From: Nitrospirae bacterium RBG_16_43_11
Lineage (GTDB): Bacteria > Nitrospirota > 9FT-COMBO-42-15 > HDB-SIOI813
Assembly: GCA_001805165.1 (NCBI GenBank)
Contig: MHEI01000100.1
Span: 316 to 7,217, forward strand
Direction of reading: 5' to 3'
DNA length: 6,902 nt
The notes beneath the pieces were generated by a model, which saw only the letters and a list, made by a program, of their open reading frames with translations, searched no databases and was not told the origin of the DNA. A program made the position numbers and the translations under genes. Shown in pieces: positions 6,035 to 6,902 of this stretch; the stretch's first letter is position 1; each line of letters begins with the position of its first letter.

Positions 6035-6902
6035 TCAACTGTGCATCAAATCCCTTTTACAATACGGGCAGATAGTCCAGTCCGCCTGGACCAGTTTATT
6101 ACAGGTGGGACAGCTTGTCTGTACCTCATATCTGCAGTATGGACATATGACAAAGTCCAGATGAAGGGGTTTTTCGCATTGGGGACACAGGATCCTGATA
6201 TCTTCCTCTAACTCAATAACCCTAAGTACCTCTTCAATCGTGGTAACTCCTGCCTTCACCTTGTTTATACCGTCATCACCCATGCTCGAAATGTTCTGGT
6301 TCTGCGCAAAAACCCTGACCTCTGCCTCTGAACCTCCTGTTGCTATTATCTCTTTAATTTTTGCCCTGAATGGAAGTACCTCAAATATGCCAAGACGTCC
6401 GTAGAATCCTGTATTCTTGCAATAACTGCACCCTGCTCCACGATAGAAGTTCAAAGTATCTATAGATGCAAGGTTTATATTCAACTTCTTCAGGTTTTCT
6501 TCAGTCGGTGTGACACTTATCTTACATTTGGGACATATCTGACGGACGAGCCGCTGGGCAATGATCCCTATCACGGTAGATGATACCATATACCTTGGTA
6601 TTCCCATGTCAATGAGACGTGTAATAGTTGAGAATGCATCATTTGTGTGGAGAGTGCTGATAACAAGGTGGCCGGTCATAGCCGCCCTGAATGCGATCTC
6701 TGCTGTCTCAAGGTCTCTTATCTCTCCTACAAGTATTACGTTCGGGTCCTGCCTGAGTATAGAACGAAGGCAGTTGGCAAACGTCAACCCTATTTCAGGC
6801 TTCACCTGTATCTGGTTTATTCCTTCTAAATTATACTCAATAGGGTCTTCTACTGTCGTAATGTTTATGGCCTCTGACCGGAGTCTGTTAATAATGGCAT
6901 AC
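6035..6902 (-). CDS. GspE/PilB family secretion or pilus ATPase, C-terminal part, with double zinc ribbon
   Basis: The 288 visible residues form the C-terminal half of a hexameric cytoplasmic ATPase that drives type IV pilus assembly or type II secretion. The frame stays open to the window edge, so the start and the Walker A loop lie beyond it; the GTG at 6805 is internal. Visible motifs in order (visible numbering): the Asp box ITTVEDPIEY (14-23), the Walker B region VILVGEIRD (55-63), the His box GHLVISTLHTND (77-88), and the family's tetracysteine zinc site CPKC (123-126) with CSYC (158-161). The core ends with DDGINKVKAGVTTIEEVLRV. Family members usually stop near here, but this protein continues about 60 residues with two tandem ribbons, CPxC-x10-CPYC at 239-256 and 264-281. 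PilB and GspE cannot be told apart from this part alone. It is convergent with glgB and belongs to another transcript. Confidence 0.93.
   Translation of the reverse strand, partial: YAIINRLRSEAINITTVEDPIEYNLEGINQIQVKPEIGLTFANCLRSILRQDPNVILVGEIRDLETAEIAFRAAMTGHLVISTLHTNDAFSTITRLIDMGIPRYMVSSTVIGIIAQRLVRQICPKCKISVTPTEENLKKLNINLASIDTLNFYRGAGCSYCKNTGFYGRLGIFEVLPFRAKIKEIIATGGSEAEVRVFAQNQNISSMGDDGINKVKAGVTTIEEVLRVIELEEDIRILCPQCEKPLHLDFVICPYCRYEVQTSCPTCNKLVQADWTICPYCKRDLMHS

Noticed and set aside
6008..6211. 67-codon open frame on the plus strand over the ATPase C-terminus
   Set aside because: It is antisense to the zinc-ribbon tail, where regular cysteine spacing shows that the minus strand is the coding one.
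6803..6805. GTG on the minus strand as the start of the ATPase gene
   Set aside because: The frame continues to the window edge and encodes the Asp box (VEDPIEY) that belongs to the same domain.

Overview
The window holds five protein genes of ordinary bacterial metabolism and cell-surface biology, two cut by the window edges, plus two conspicuous inverted repeats between genes. I see no RNA gene, CRISPR array, transposase or phage gene. Base composition is moderate and slightly AT-rich (judged by eye). The intergenic palindromes (one with GGGGACAG ends, one built of 9-base CGCAGAGA-like units) and the protein set suggest an environmental Gram-negative bacterium, perhaps Nitrospirota or a deltaproteobacterial-type lineage. 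That assignment is inference from memory and is not proved here.

Layout. Positions 2-1492 (+) encode the 3' five-sixths or so of a glutamine-hydrolysing NAD+ synthetase (nadE). After an 80-base gap with a small tandem repeat, a TATAAT candidate and a strong AGGAGG site comes a complete type I glutamine synthetase (glnA, 1573-2985, +). A perfect 30-bp-arm hairpin with flanking A and T tracts (3000-3066) closes this block. The second block is a small zinc-ribbon/RDD membrane protein (3100-3639, +) followed 16 bases later by glgB, glycogen branching enzyme (3656-5860, +). An imperfect 35-base inverted repeat (5883-5978) lies between glgB and the convergent C-terminal part of a GspE/PilB family ATPase (6035-6902, -), which carries an unusual C-terminal pair of zinc ribbons.

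How the genes relate. GlnA makes the glutamine that NadE hydrolyses as nitrogen donor, so the first pair is metabolically coherent and may share transcripts. GlgB belongs to glycogen storage; the RDD protein in front of it has no evident glycogen role. The ATPase powers type IV pilus assembly or type II secretion and is transcriptionally separate. All complete enzymes retain their catalytic residues. I did not find a novel multi-gene system. The most unusual items are the duplicated zinc ribbon on the ATPase, a zinc ribbon of the same spacing on the RDD protein, and the two repeat elements.
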